From assembly GCA_020636045.1 (NCBI GenBank), contig JACJYP010000007.1, forward strand, positions 246,417 to 310,416: a DNA stretch of 64,000 bases, given 5' to 3'. The position numbers and the translations under genes are program-made. Shown here piece by piece: positions 44,598 through 53,821 of the stretch. Origin of the DNA: Lewinellaceae bacterium. GTDB taxonomy: Bacteria > Bacteroidota > Bacteroidia > Chitinophagales > Saprospiraceae. Each line of letters starts with the position of its first letter. Within the stretch, counting starts at the first letter, position 1. The notes below the pieces were generated by a model, which was not told where the DNA came from, did no database searches, and saw only the letters and a program-made list of their open reading frames with translations.

Positions 44598-47153
44598 ATG
44601 CTTCGTTTTGTTGTTTTTCTGGCGATTCTCCGGTCATGTGTTTTCTGCGCATCCGCTCAAACGGCGCCTTCTCTTCAATATTACCTGCCCGATATTTCAT
44701 ACGACACTGCTATCCCGACCCCGGCGGCTGTACTCGGCTACGAAGTAGGCGCATGGCATGTCACGCACGACCAGTTGCTGGCTTACATGCGCAGCCTCGA
44801 CCAGGCAAGTGATCGCATCAGCATCGTGGAGTACGGCCGTTCGCATGAAAACCGCCCGCTGATCTGTCTCATCATCACCGACCCGGCCAATCGCGCCAGG
44901 CTCGACGAGATCAAGGCTGCGCGAAACCGCCTCGTAAATCCCGTCGCCGGCGCCCGGGAGGTTTCCGCCGACTTGCCCGCGGTCAACTACATGGGCTATT
45001 CGATCCACGGGAACGAAGCAAGCGGCAGCAACGCAGCCATGATCGTGGCGTACTACCTGGCCGCCGCACAGACCCCTGAGGTGCAAAATTTGCTCAAAAA
45101 CACCGTCATTCTGCTCGACCCCTGCTTCAATCCGGACGGTATTCAGCGCTTTTCATCGTGGGTCAACAGCCGCCGAAGCCGAAACGGCGCTACCGACCCG
45201 GTAGCAGATGAATTCAACGAACCCTGGCCCAAAGGCCGCTACAACCACTATTGGTTCGACCTCAACCGCGACTGGATCGTAGCCCAGCAACCCGAAACCC
45301 GCGGCCGGGTGGCCCTCTTTCAGGAATGGCACCCCAACGTGCTCACCGACCACCATGAAATGGGCAGCCATTCAACTTTCTTTTTCCAGCCCGGCGTACC
45401 CAGCCGGGTGCATCCGATTACGCCGCTGCGCAATCAGGAACTGACGGCCCAGATCGCCGTTTATCACGCAAAAAAATTATCCGGAGAGCACGTGCTGTTC
45501 TATTCCGGAGAGAATTTCGACGATTTCTATTACGGCAAGGGATCCACCTATCCGGATGCGCAGGGCAGCATCGGCATCCTGTTCGAACAGGCCAGCAGCC
45601 GCGGCAGCGCGCAGGAAACTGCCAACGGATTGCTCCGTTTTCCTTATACCATCCGCAACCACGTACTCGCCTCGCTTTCCACGCTGGAGGCCATCGGTGA
45701 CCTGCGCGTTCAACTCAACGAGTATCTCCGCGATTTTTATAAAACGGCGCTGGAAGAAGCGCGTAAAGACGATATCAAAGGGTATGTTTTCGCCGACAAC
45801 CGCGACCTGCCGGCAAATGCGTTGCTTGCCGTGCTGATGCGGCACCGGATCGAGGTGCACAATCTGAGCGGCGACCTGCGGGCCGGGGGTGAGCAGTTTC
45901 AGGCCCGCAACGCCTTTTGGGTGCCGGCCGAACAGCCGCAATACCGCCTGGTAAAAGCCCTGTTCGAACGCAGAACCACTTTTCAGGACAGCATTTTTTA
46001 CGATATATCCGCCTGGACGCTGCCGGACGCCTTTGGTGTGAAATGGTCGCCGGTGAGCGCGAAAGAGTACGATCCACAGGTGGTCGGCCGGAAAGGGCTT
46101 TCGCTGGTATCCAGATACGGGCTTTCGATCATCGGCCAACCGGCCTATGCTTATGTAGTGCCCGCCACTGGGTATGAAGTGCCCCAGGTACTGTATCGCC
46201 TGATGCGCGCCGGCGTGCGGGTGAAAGTGGCAATGAATTCCTTTTTGTCGGACGGGCAGACTTTCCAGGCAGGCAGCCTGGTGATCCCTTCCGAAAACCA
46301 GGAAATAGCCGATACGGTGCTGCTCGGTCTTATGAATGGCATTTCGGGCACCTTGCCGGTGTATGCCATCGCCAATGGCCTGACCTCCCTCGGCCCCGAT
46401 CTCGGAAGCAACAAATTTCCGACGCTTCGCACACCGAAAGTACTGATGATCACCGGCGACGGCGTCAGCCCGGAATCGGCGGGAGAGATCTGGCACTTGC
46501 TGGATACCCGCTATGAAATGCCGGTCACCATGGTAGAATCGGACCGGACCGGGCGGGTGAACTTTCTCGATTACAACGTATTGATCCTCCCAGACGGCAA
46601 TTACCCGCGCCTTTCCGCTGAAAAGGTGCGCGAGTTTGCGCGAAACGGCGGCACGGTAGTGGCGCTTGGAGGCGCCCTCCGCTGGCTGAAGGGTGCAGGG
46701 CTGGCGATGCTGGAGTTTCGAAATGCCGGAAACCCGAATCCCATACGCCGCGCCTACGAATACCTCGACGAAGACCGCGGCGCGCGGCGCATGCCGGGGG
46801 CGATCTTCGAAGCGGAACTCGACCTGAGCCACCCTTTGTGTTTCGGCTATGAACGAACCCGGCTTCCCATGTTCCTGGGGGATACAACGTTTATAGAAAC
46901 CGCCAAAAACCCCTACGCTACGCCGGCCGTGTTCACCGCTGCTCCGCTGCTGGCGGGCTATATCCACGCCGGACAGAAACCACTGGTCGCCAATTCCGCG
47001 GCGGTGGTGGTGTGCGGTACGGGCCGCGGGCGTATCATTTGTTTTGCCGGCGATCCCAATTTCCGCGCTTTCTGGTACGGTACCAACCGCCTGTTTGCAA
47101 ATGCCATTTTCTGGGGCAACCTCGTCAGCAGCGAAGCCGTGGAAAGAAACTGA
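44598..47153 (+). CDS. Secreted M14 zinc carboxypeptidase-type peptidase
   Basis: An 851-residue protein with a signal peptide (about 1-20, SCVFCASAQ). The N-terminal M14 domain has zinc ligands His137 and Glu140 (SIHGNEASG) and a later His (DHHEMG at 251-256), with the DLNRDW segment at 221-226 typical of the large M14 group. A long C-terminal part ends in a class I glutamine-amidotransferase-like fold (VLMITGDGVSPESAG, then FLDYNVLILPDGNYPRL and FARNGGTVVALGG), probably without catalysis. It should trim peptides or cell-wall material outside the cytoplasm. The CotH protein gene follows 54 bases later. Confidence 0.88.
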   Translation: MLRFVVFLAILRSCVFCASAQTAPSLQYYLPDISYDTAIPTPAAVLGYEVGAWHVTHDQLLAYMRSLDQASDRISIVEYGRSHENRPLICLIITDPANRARLDEIKAARNRLVNPVAGAREVSADLPAVNYMGYSIHGNEASGSNAAMIVAYYLAAAQTPEVQNLLKNTVILLDPCFNPDGIQRFSSWVNSRRSRNGATDPVADEFNEPWPKGRYNHYWFDLNRDWIVAQQPETRGRVALFQEWHPNVLTDHHEMGSHSTFFFQPGVPSRVHPITPLRNQELTAQIAVYHAKKLSGEHVLFYSGENFDDFYYGKGSTYPDAQGSIGILFEQASSRGSAQETANGLLRFPYTIRNHVLASLSTLEAIGDLRVQLNEYLRDFYKTALEEARKDDIKGYVFADNRDLPANALLAVLMRHRIEVHNLSGDLRAGGEQFQARNAFWVPAEQPQYRLVKALFERRTTFQDSIFYDISAWTLPDAFGVKWSPVSAKEYDPQVVGRKGLSLVSRYGLSIIGQPAYAYVVPATGYEVPQVLYRLMRAGVRVKVAMNSFLSDGQTFQAGSLVIPSENQEIADTVLLGLMNGISGTLPVYAIANGLTSLGPDLGSNKFPTLRTPKVLMITGDGVSPESAGEIWHLLDTRYEMPVTMVESDRTGRVNFLDYNVLILPDGNYPRLSAEKVREFARNGGTVVALGGALRWLKGAGLAMLEFRNAGNPNPIRRAYEYLDEDRGARRMPGAIFEAELDLSHPLCFGYERTRLPMFLGDTTFIETAKNPYATPAVFTAAPLLAGYIHAGQKPLVANSAAVVVCGTGRGRIICFAGDPNFRAFWYGTNRLFANAIFWGNLVSSEAVERN

Positions 47154-47160
47154 ACGCCTT

Positions 47161-47183
47161 AAAATCCCGCCCAACCGGGTTTT
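47161..47183 (+). terminator. Weak hairpin between M14 and CotH genes
   Basis: AAAA and CCCG (47161-47169, one bulged T) pair with CGGG and TTTT (47176-47183). Short and A/T-flanked; it could reduce read-through into the CotH gene or simply be chance. Confidence 0.35.
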
Positions 47184-47207
47184 AATCGACTTATAAACTC
47201 ACCGTAT

Positions 47208-48836
47208 ATGAAAAAGTGGTGCCTGTATTTACTATTCCTGCCGGCCTTTTCGGCAGCGCAGGTCAATTTTCAGTCTTCGGACCTCCCGATCGTGCTGATC
47301 ACGACCCCGAACGGCGCGTCGATCCCCGACGAACCGAAGATCACTGCGCAAATGAAGGTCATATACAACGGCCCGGGACAGGTCAACCACCTCTCCGACC
47401 CGCCCAATCACTACAACGGCTACATCGGCATCGAGCGCCGGGGCAGCACGTCCCAGCTGCTGTCGGATAAAAAACCGTACGCCGTGGAAACGCGCGACGC
47501 CAACGGCGAGGACCTCAACATACCCTTGCTCGGCATGCCGGAAGAAGCCGACTGGGTCTTTATCGCGCCGTTCAACGACAAAAGCCTGATCCGCGATGCT
47601 TTTGCGCTGGAAATGGCCCGGCGGATCATGGCCTGGGCGCCCCGCAGCCGTTTTGTCGAGGTAATGCTGAACGGTCAGTATCAGGGCGTTTATCTCATCA
47701 CCGAGAAGATCAAACGCGACAAAAACCGCGTCGACATCAGCAAACTGACCGAAAACGACCTTTCAGGAGATGAACTGACCGGAGGGTATATCATCAAGAT
47801 CGACAAAGCGACCGGCGCTGTCTCCGACGGCTGGACCTCACCGTATCCGGCGCAAACGGGCAGTTGGCAAACCACCTATTACCAGTATCACTATCCCAAG
47901 CCGGATAATATCCTTCCCGAACAAAAGCAATACATCAAAAACTGGTTCGACGACTTTGAAGCGCTCATGAACTCCGCGCAATACGCCGACCCTGAAACAG
48001 GCTACCCCCAATATCTGGACCTCGCTTCGTTTGTCGACTATGTTATCATCAACGAACTCACTAAAAATATCGACGCTTACCGCCTGAGCACCTTTTTATA
48101 TAAAGACAAGGACAGCAAGGATCCGCGGCTTTTTGCGGGACCAGTATGGGATTTCAACATCGCGATGGGGAATGCAAACTACTGTGGCGGCGGCTCCTAT
48201 CAGGGCTGGGCGATCAATTTCAACGGTGTCTGCAATCAGGACGACTGGATCATACATTTCTGGTGGAGAAAATTGTGGGACGACCCCGCTTTTCGCGCTC
48301 AACTCGCCACGCGCTGGGAAGCGCTGCGCAGCGGACCCTTTTCCGACCAGAAAGTAACGGGTGTGCTGGATTCACTCGCCGGCGTGGTTGCACAGGCGCA
48401 GGTGCGCAACTGGCAGCGATGGCCCGTCCTGAACGAATGGGTATGGCCCAACGTATTTTGCTGCGGCATTTACGATCAGCATGTCGGTTACCTGCGCAAC
48501 TGGCTGCTCGACCGAATGGAATGGATGGACGGCGCCATGAAAACCCTGAACGCCGGCACTTACAACAGCAAGCAATATTTCAAGACCGAAGTGCGGCCCA
48601 ATCCTTCTGTCGACAGGCTGGAATTCCGGTACTACGTGCGATATACCGATAAGGTCGAGATCGGCATTTACGATACCGCCGGCAGGCTGATCGAGACGCT
48701 GACACCGCAACCCGCCGTCAATGGCGAAAACACCTATTCATGGCCGCATTCGCTGGGGCCGGGGCTTTATTCGTACGGTGTAAGGGTAAACGGACAACGC
48801 GAGTCAGGCGGCGTATTCGCCGTGCAGCATCCCTGA
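47208..48836 (+). CDS. CotH kinase family protein with T9SS sorting domain
   Basis: The 542-residue secreted protein has a signal peptide (about 1-18). The CotH domain follows: SLIRDAFALEMARRIM, GVYLITEKIKRDKNRVDI, and later RLFAGPVWDFNIAMGN, which carries the Asp expected to bind metal. The C-terminal 80 residues (VRPNPSVDRLEFRY, YDTAGRLIETL, LGPGLYSYGV) are a T9SS type A sorting domain. CotH proteins are atypical kinases; Bacillus CotH phosphorylates spore-coat proteins. A surface kinase on T9SS cargo would be unusual because ATP outside the cell is scarce, so the real activity is open. Confidence 0.9.
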   Translation: MKKWCLYLLFLPAFSAAQVNFQSSDLPIVLITTPNGASIPDEPKITAQMKVIYNGPGQVNHLSDPPNHYNGYIGIERRGSTSQLLSDKKPYAVETRDANGEDLNIPLLGMPEEADWVFIAPFNDKSLIRDAFALEMARRIMAWAPRSRFVEVMLNGQYQGVYLITEKIKRDKNRVDISKLTENDLSGDELTGGYIIKIDKATGAVSDGWTSPYPAQTGSWQTTYYQYHYPKPDNILPEQKQYIKNWFDDFEALMNSAQYADPETGYPQYLDLASFVDYVIINELTKNIDAYRLSTFLYKDKDSKDPRLFAGPVWDFNIAMGNANYCGGGSYQGWAINFNGVCNQDDWIIHFWWRKLWDDPAFRAQLATRWEALRSGPFSDQKVTGVLDSLAGVVAQAQVRNWQRWPVLNEWVWPNVFCCGIYDQHVGYLRNWLLDRMEWMDGAMKTLNAGTYNSKQYFKTEVRPNPSVDRLEFRYYVRYTDKVEIGIYDTAGRLIETLTPQPAVNGENTYSWPHSLGPGLYSYGVRVNGQRESGGVFAVQHP

Positions 48837-48840
48837 GCGT

Positions 48841-50139
48841 TCACTGCCGATCCCGCGAATCGAGGGAGACTGCGGCCATAAGACGGTCGTAGCGATCGCC
48901 GAAGGTTTTGAAATAAACAAGAATGGTGTACAGGTTGCTGGTCTCGTACCAGTTGCCTTCGAAGCCGTCTTCATCGATCTGGCCGGTATCGCGGTCCACA
49001 ATGACGTACTCGTAGTTGTAATATCCCTGCTTCAGCAACGGCGACTCACAGTAATAGGCCTTCGCTTCGGCGCTGAATTCCATTTTATATTCCGGCTTTA
49101 ACTGCCAGTCGGTCAGTTCGCCGAAAACATACACGTCCGCATTGTATTTGGGCAGGTTCTGACTGATCGAGAATAACACCTTTGCATAATCGCATTGCAG
49201 CCGCGTTTGGTTGTAATTGGTATTTTCTATCGAAAAACGGCCGTTCAGGTCGCCCCGATACCGCAAGGTGCTGCCCGAGCGGTCCTGGTCGGTGTCGAGG
49301 GTCACTTCGTAAAAGTCATCGCCCTCATCGATCATTCTGACCCGCTCGCCGCGGTATTCGAAAGTCCGGATATCAAAAAACCGCCATTCCTTGCCTGCGG
49401 GGAATACGATCTTGTCCTGGTAATCGAACACCAGTTGGTCGAGCCGGGTGATGTAGGGCTTGATCGGCCCGAGCGCATTGTCCCATCGGCCGTTTTGCAG
49501 CAAGAATACCTTGATATCGTTTTGCGGATTGGGCACCCGCGTACCACGGGGCGTCACCGTGAAATCGATCTCGTGATGCGTTTTTAACTTGCTCACAGAT
49601 GCCGGATTCACAAAATCCGCTTCGACGCGCCAGAGCGGTTCCACCACGCAAAAACGCCGCACCAGCACCAGCCGGCGGTCGTCGTCGTTGTCGAACACTT
49701 TCAGGATGTAGTTGCCTGATTTTGTCCAGCGCATGTTGCGATTGGGCAATGCGAGCGCGTAGTGGGTGTATTGCAGCAGGGTATTGAACGAGCTCTCGAT
49801 GTTGGTGATGCGATCTTCCGTAAACCCGTCGATGTACTCGTTGTCGCTGAGGTCGGAGGGCTGCCAGTCGCTGTTGCAATGGACGATGGTATAGATATAG
49901 TCTTTCAGTTCGTCACCCAGGTGGTCGAATTCGAGAATGAGAGAACCGCCGCCGGCTTTCAGTTCCACGATTGGCTGGGTCAGCGGAGCCCCTTGCAGGT
50001 AAAGCTGGGCGGCGCGAATATCGTCGTCCAGTATACGGCTTTCATTGCGGGGATTGGATTCATTTTGCGCAATGAGCAACGCCGGAAGCAGAAAAAAAAC
50101 AGCGGTTTGAAAGAGGAAAAAATTCAATCGTATGGGCAT
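48841..50139 (-). CDS. Type IX secretion system plug protein (DUF5103)
   Basis: The 432-residue protein matches the DUF5103/T9SS plug family. That family was identified with the SprA channel of Flavobacterium, where it blocks the outer-membrane pore while no cargo passes. The signal peptide ends near residue 24 (LPALLIAQ). The conserved block DDDIRAAQLYLQGAPLTQP and IYTIVHCNSDWQPSDLSDNEYIDGF matches the N-terminal plug domain. The start at 50139 (MPIRLNFFLF) is chosen for the signal; the frame extends upstream to 50445 but overlaps the RluA gene. The gene lies 38 bases downstream of rluA in an apparent operon with the response regulator and OmpA genes. Confidence 0.88.
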   Translation of the reverse strand: MPIRLNFFLFQTAVFFLLPALLIAQNESNPRNESRILDDDIRAAQLYLQGAPLTQPIVELKAGGGSLILEFDHLGDELKDYIYTIVHCNSDWQPSDLSDNEYIDGFTEDRITNIESSFNTLLQYTHYALALPNRNMRWTKSGNYILKVFDNDDDRRLVLVRRFCVVEPLWRVEADFVNPASVSKLKTHHEIDFTVTPRGTRVPNPQNDIKVFLLQNGRWDNALGPIKPYITRLDQLVFDYQDKIVFPAGKEWRFFDIRTFEYRGERVRMIDEGDDFYEVTLDTDQDRSGSTLRYRGDLNGRFSIENTNYNQTRLQCDYAKVLFSISQNLPKYNADVYVFGELTDWQLKPEYKMEFSAEAKAYYCESPLLKQGYYNYEYVIVDRDTGQIDEDGFEGNWYETSNLYTILVYFKTFGDRYDRLMAAVSLDSRDRQ

Positions 50140-50177
50140 CGGATGATGTTTTGGCTCCTTTACAGACGCAATAACGG

Positions 50178-50855
50178 TCAAAAAGTTGCCCGCCAGGCTT
50201 CTCCGGGCGGACAATCCACTTCTATCGCCGCGCCGGTTTTGGGGTGTTTGCATTGCAAATGACGGGCGTGCAACATGATCTGGTGCTCCCGCCAGGGCGA
50301 TCCGCCATACAGCACGTCTCCTTTGATCGGATGCCCGATGAATGCGAGTTGCGCCCGTATCTGGTGGAACCTGCCCGTGTGGGGTTTTATCTCCAGCAAA
50401 CAGCTTTTGCCGCGTTTTTCCAGCACTTTGTAGTCCAGACGGCATTGCTGGCTGCCGCGCGATTCTTTTTCGGAAACAACGGCCTTGCGCCCCTGCGGGT
50501 CTTTCGTCAGCCAGTGCGTCAGCGTATCCGCTTCTTTGGGCGGACAGGTTTCGGTCACGGCCCAGTATGTTTTTTCCACGCTTCCTTTTTCAAACTGCTC
50601 CATCAGGCCGACCAGGGCGGCTTTGGTTTTGGCCATCACAAGAATACCGCTGGCGGCCCGGTCGAGGCGATGCGCAACGCGCAGATAAGGGGTTACTTTC
50701 AGTCGCTTCGAACTCGATCGCTCCTGCAACTGCGCGGTGAAGTAAAAAAGCGCCTCGCGCTCTGCGGAAGGATGCCGCTCTTTCCCGCTTTCGGAAGAAA
50801 GTCCGGCCGGTTTGTCGATGACAAGCAGGTAATAATCTTCAAATAGTATTTGCAT
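50178..50855 (-). CDS. RluA-family pseudouridine synthase (second copy)
   Basis: The 225-residue enzyme has the catalytic motif AHRLDRAASG with Asp65, the N-terminal FEDYYLLVIDKPAGLS block, and HQIRAQLAFIGHPIKGD. Like the synthase at 21879, it lacks an S4 domain. The two share the same layout but are clearly different sequences, so they probably modify different sites. It sits 31 bases downstream of the response regulator and 38 bases upstream of the plug gene on the same strand. Confidence 0.92.
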   Translation of the reverse strand: MQILFEDYYLLVIDKPAGLSSESGKERHPSAEREALFYFTAQLQERSSSKRLKVTPYLRVAHRLDRAASGILVMAKTKAALVGLMEQFEKGSVEKTYWAVTETCPPKEADTLTHWLTKDPQGRKAVVSEKESRGSQQCRLDYKVLEKRGKSCLLEIKPHTGRFHQIRAQLAFIGHPIKGDVLYGGSPWREHQIMLHARHLQCKHPKTGAAIEVDCPPGEAWRATF

Positions 50856-50886
50856 ATAAGGTGCTTACAGGAATAGTAGAGGTGTA

Positions 50887-51579
50887 TTAGCCGGCAACAA
50901 AATGATAGCCCACCCCTTTGATCGTGATGATCTCGATGGCAGGGTCCTCCCGCAGGTAGTCGCGGAGTTTGGTGATATACACATCCAGGTTCCGGGAATT
51001 GAAAAAATTATCATCGCCCCATACTTTCAACAGAATATCCTTTCTGGCCACGGTGAAATTGCGGTTCTCGACCAGAATTTTGAGCAGATCGGTCTCGCGG
51101 GCGCTCAGTTTCCGGGTCGATCCGTCGCGGCGAAGTTCGTACTTCAGCGGGTAAAAGGAATATTTTCCGATCTGAACCCCCTCGTTGGGATCCAGTTGCT
51201 GTGTTTTTCCTTTACTCAGCGCAAGCAGGTTGTGCAGCCGCGCAATGAGTTCCTCCATGCTAAAGGGTTTGCGCAGGTAGTCATTGCCACCGGTGGCGAA
51301 GCCGCGCAGCACATCTTCCGTCTGGTTTTTGGCAGTCACGAACACGATTGGAAGTGCCGGCTTTTTGCGCCTAATCTCCTCCGCCAGCGAAAAGCCGTCG
51401 CGGTTGGGCAACATCACATCGAGTACGCAAATATCGGGTTGGAAACGTTCCAGCGCCGTGATCACCTCGGCGCCGTCGCCGACCATACACACCTCGAAAG
51501 CACGGCTTTCCAGGCTTTCGCGCACGATCTTTCCAAGAAAGGGCTCGTCTTCCACGTACAGGAGCTTCACTTTTTCCAT
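50887..51579 (-). CDS. OmpR/PhoB-type response regulator, orphan
   Basis: The 230-residue protein has a receiver domain with phosphoacceptor Asp54 (CVLDVMLPNRDG), acidic pocket Glu10-Asp11, Thr82 and Lys104. A C-terminal winged helix includes DDNFFNSRNLDVYITKLRDYL and ends GVGYHFVAG. No histidine kinase gene lies in the window, so the cognate kinase is elsewhere. The gene follows the OmpA gene by nine bases and precedes RluA and the T9SS plug. It may therefore be co-produced with envelope proteins and may regulate them, but the targets are unknown. Confidence 0.92.
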   Translation of the reverse strand: MEKVKLLYVEDEPFLGKIVRESLESRAFEVCMVGDGAEVITALERFQPDICVLDVMLPNRDGFSLAEEIRRKKPALPIVFVTAKNQTEDVLRGFATGGNDYLRKPFSMEELIARLHNLLALSKGKTQQLDPNEGVQIGKYSFYPLKYELRRDGSTRKLSARETDLLKILVENRNFTVARKDILLKVWGDDNFFNSRNLDVYITKLRDYLREDPAIEIITIKGVGYHFVAG

Positions 51580-51588
51580 GCGGCAAAG

Positions 51589-52791
51589 TTACTCCACGAC
51601 GCTGCATTCCACCCGCCGGTTTTTTTGACGCCCCGCAGCCGTATCGTTGGAAGCCACCGGCCGCCGCTCTCCGTAGCCTTTCCAGGACAGCCGGTCGGCC
51701 GGAATGCCCTGTTCTATCAACACCTGATACACGGCCTGTGCCCGCTGCTCGGAAAGTGTCTTGTTGTGCGCATCGTCGCCAACATTGTCCGTATGCCCGC
51801 CGATCTCGATCTTCAGTTCCGGATTTTTCTTCAGTACTTCGGCGAGCTGGAGCACGGCGTCACGGGCAGCAGGCTTCAATTCCGAAGCGCCGGAGTCGAA
51901 CAGCAGTTCCGACGAAAAGGTAAATTTTTTGGTTTCGCGCAGTGAAGTCTCCATCGTAGCACCGCCGTCTTCTTCTATCACAAAATCGTCGAAACAGTAA
52001 TAGGCGATCCGTTTTGTTTTTTCCCAAAACGACTTGGCCTGCCGGTTTTGCTCGTCAACCCGAGCGCGTTCTTCTGTGCTCAAATTGGTATTCGTGACGG
52101 CATCCGAATAAAAATTCCCGACCAGAAAATACTTGTAGGCATCGTCGGCCCTGAAAGAAAACCGCAACTGATGCCACGCACCGTCAGATGGTATGACCTC
52201 TTCCCAATTCAGTTGCGGCCGCACCGGGTACTCGCTCTGGCTGCGCATAAACTCCTCGGACTTCAGGATCTTTCCCTTGGAAAACAACAGGCCGAAATTG
52301 CCGCATTGTACGGCTGTGATGGCGGGCGCGCGGCCGAATACCCGGAGCAGGTGCAGGATACCAAGCGAATCGTTGGTACTGACCCAGAAACTGACGCGGT
52401 AGATTTTTCCTTTTTCCAGCGGCCGGGAAAGCACTCCCTGCACGAATTCGTGATAATCGAACGAAAACTGCGCGTCCTGAAAAGGGTGGTACATGATCAG
52501 CCCCATCATCCGCGACCCGGAATGCGGCCCGGGGATCAGCCTGCATTCCGCCAGGCTGTCCCACACGAGCAGATCGGGCGTCTGTGAATCGAACGTTTGC
52601 CACCCGTATGCGCTCGTATTCACCACGTTGGCATTTCCGGCAAACTGGCAGGTTACGGGTTTGGCCTGCAGCTTTCCCGAAGTCTTGGGTGTTTGGCGCT
52701 CGAAGCCGCCATTGATGACGAGGTTCTGAGATGACGTTTCCCCTGCAGTGAGCAGGCATAAAAAAGTACAGGAGATCAAAAGAAGGCGCAT
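51589..52791 (-). CDS. OmpA family protein with N-terminal domain of its own
   Basis: The 400-residue secreted protein has a signal peptide (about 1-22, ending ETSSQ). A beta-sandwich-like N-terminal part (about 25-270) contains ISGSR-like and VSFWVSTNDS segments reminiscent of carbohydrate-binding folds. The C-terminal OmpA domain is at about 285-400, with IGGHTDNVGDDAHNKTLSEQRAQAV and KGYGERRPVASN. OmpA domains bind peptidoglycan and tie the outer membrane to the wall. There is no transmembrane barrel. It starts the operon OmpA - response regulator - RluA - T9SS plug on the minus strand. Confidence 0.9.
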   Translation of the reverse strand: MRLLLISCTFLCLLTAGETSSQNLVINGGFERQTPKTSGKLQAKPVTCQFAGNANVVNTSAYGWQTFDSQTPDLLVWDSLAECRLIPGPHSGSRMMGLIMYHPFQDAQFSFDYHEFVQGVLSRPLEKGKIYRVSFWVSTNDSLGILHLLRVFGRAPAITAVQCGNFGLLFSKGKILKSEEFMRSQSEYPVRPQLNWEEVIPSDGAWHQLRFSFRADDAYKYFLVGNFYSDAVTNTNLSTEERARVDEQNRQAKSFWEKTKRIAYYCFDDFVIEEDGGATMETSLRETKKFTFSSELLFDSGASELKPAARDAVLQLAEVLKKNPELKIEIGGHTDNVGDDAHNKTLSEQRAQAVYQVLIEQGIPADRLSWKGYGERRPVASNDTAAGRQKNRRVECSVVE

Positions 52792-52839
52792 GGCAAGCCG
52801 GTTGGTTTGCCATTCAGAACGCCTTTTGCGCTTGTATTG

Positions 52840-53736
52840 TTATGCAAAAATGGCTGTGAGCGCCTCGGTAAGATGCGGATACCGGAATGTAAAGCCCGCT
52901 TTAAGCGCCTTTTCCGGGGAAACGCGGTTGCTGTTGAGCACCACCGCCGCCATTTCGCCCAGGAGCAGCCGCATGGCGAATGCCGGCCCCGGCGCCATCA
53001 GCACGGGTTGGTGCATGGCTTCTGCGATGGATTTTACCATCTCCTTGTTGCGCACAGGGTTTGGCGACACGGCGTTGAACACGCCTTCCACGCCCTCGTT
53101 CTTCACTGCCCAAACAAACATGCGGCACACATCTTCGAGATGTATCCAGGAGTACCAGGCTTTCCCGTCGCCGAAATAGCCGCCGATGCCGAAGCGCATC
53201 GGTTTGGCAAATTCCGCCAATGCACCCCCTTCCGCCGAAAGCACAATGCCGATACGCAACTTGACGGTCCGTATACCCAGCGCCGCCACTTCGTCGGCCG
53301 CCGCTTCCCATGCCTGGCAGCAACGCACCATAAAACTGTCATCGACAGGCGCATCTTTTTCTTCCATCGGCCGTTCGCCGGAATTGCCATAGAAACCGAT
53401 GGCGGATGCGGAAATATAGGCTTTCGGGAAATGGCCGGTGCTTGTGAACGCGTCGCGCAGGGTACGGGCGCTTTGCACGCGGCTTTCGACGATCACGCGC
53501 TTGCGCGCAGCAGTCCAGCGTTTATCGGCAATACCTGCGCCGGCGAGATTGATCACCTGATCGACGCCTTCGAATGCCGCAGGATCGTATGCTCCTGCTG
53601 CGGGGTCCCAGGCAAACTGGCCTTTTTCGCGCGGCGAGCGGGTAAGCACGCGCACTTCGTCATCTTGTTCAGAAAGCAGTTCCGTCAGGCGCCGGCCGAT
53701 AAGGCCCGTGCCGCCGGCGAGAAGAATTACAGACAT
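52840..53736 (-). CDS. TIGR01777 family NAD-dependent epimerase-like protein
   Basis: The 298-residue short-chain dehydrogenase-type protein has an N-terminal GGTGLIGRRL dinucleotide-binding loop (8-17). The family signature VINLAGAGIADKRWTAARK follows, and the AFYGNSG-type stretch (GFYGNSGERPMEE) sits where the active-site Tyr is found. It corresponds to the YfcH/SDR39U1 group. No reaction has been assigned to most of them. The DUF1731 C-terminal domain (TPEKALKAGFTFRYPHL) is present, so the protein is complete. It ends 49 bases before the OmpA gene start on the same strand. Confidence 0.88.
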   Translation of the reverse strand: MSVILLAGGTGLIGRRLTELLSEQDDEVRVLTRSPREKGQFAWDPAAGAYDPAAFEGVDQVINLAGAGIADKRWTAARKRVIVESRVQSARTLRDAFTSTGHFPKAYISASAIGFYGNSGERPMEEKDAPVDDSFMVRCCQAWEAAADEVAALGIRTVKLRIGIVLSAEGGALAEFAKPMRFGIGGYFGDGKAWYSWIHLEDVCRMFVWAVKNEGVEGVFNAVSPNPVRNKEMVKSIAEAMHQPVLMAPGPAFAMRLLLGEMAAVVLNSNRVSPEKALKAGFTFRYPHLTEALTAIFA

Positions 53737-53821
53737 TGGCGAATAGTCGGTTTGAGGCTTTGCCGGGGGTCACTTCAAATCCTCTAAACAGCATAGCCAC
53801 CGATCTGTTCCGTTTTTCCGC

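Noticed and set aside
45477..47174. A 565-codon open frame on the minus strand
   Set aside because: It is antisense to the M14 peptidase gene and contains no family signature.
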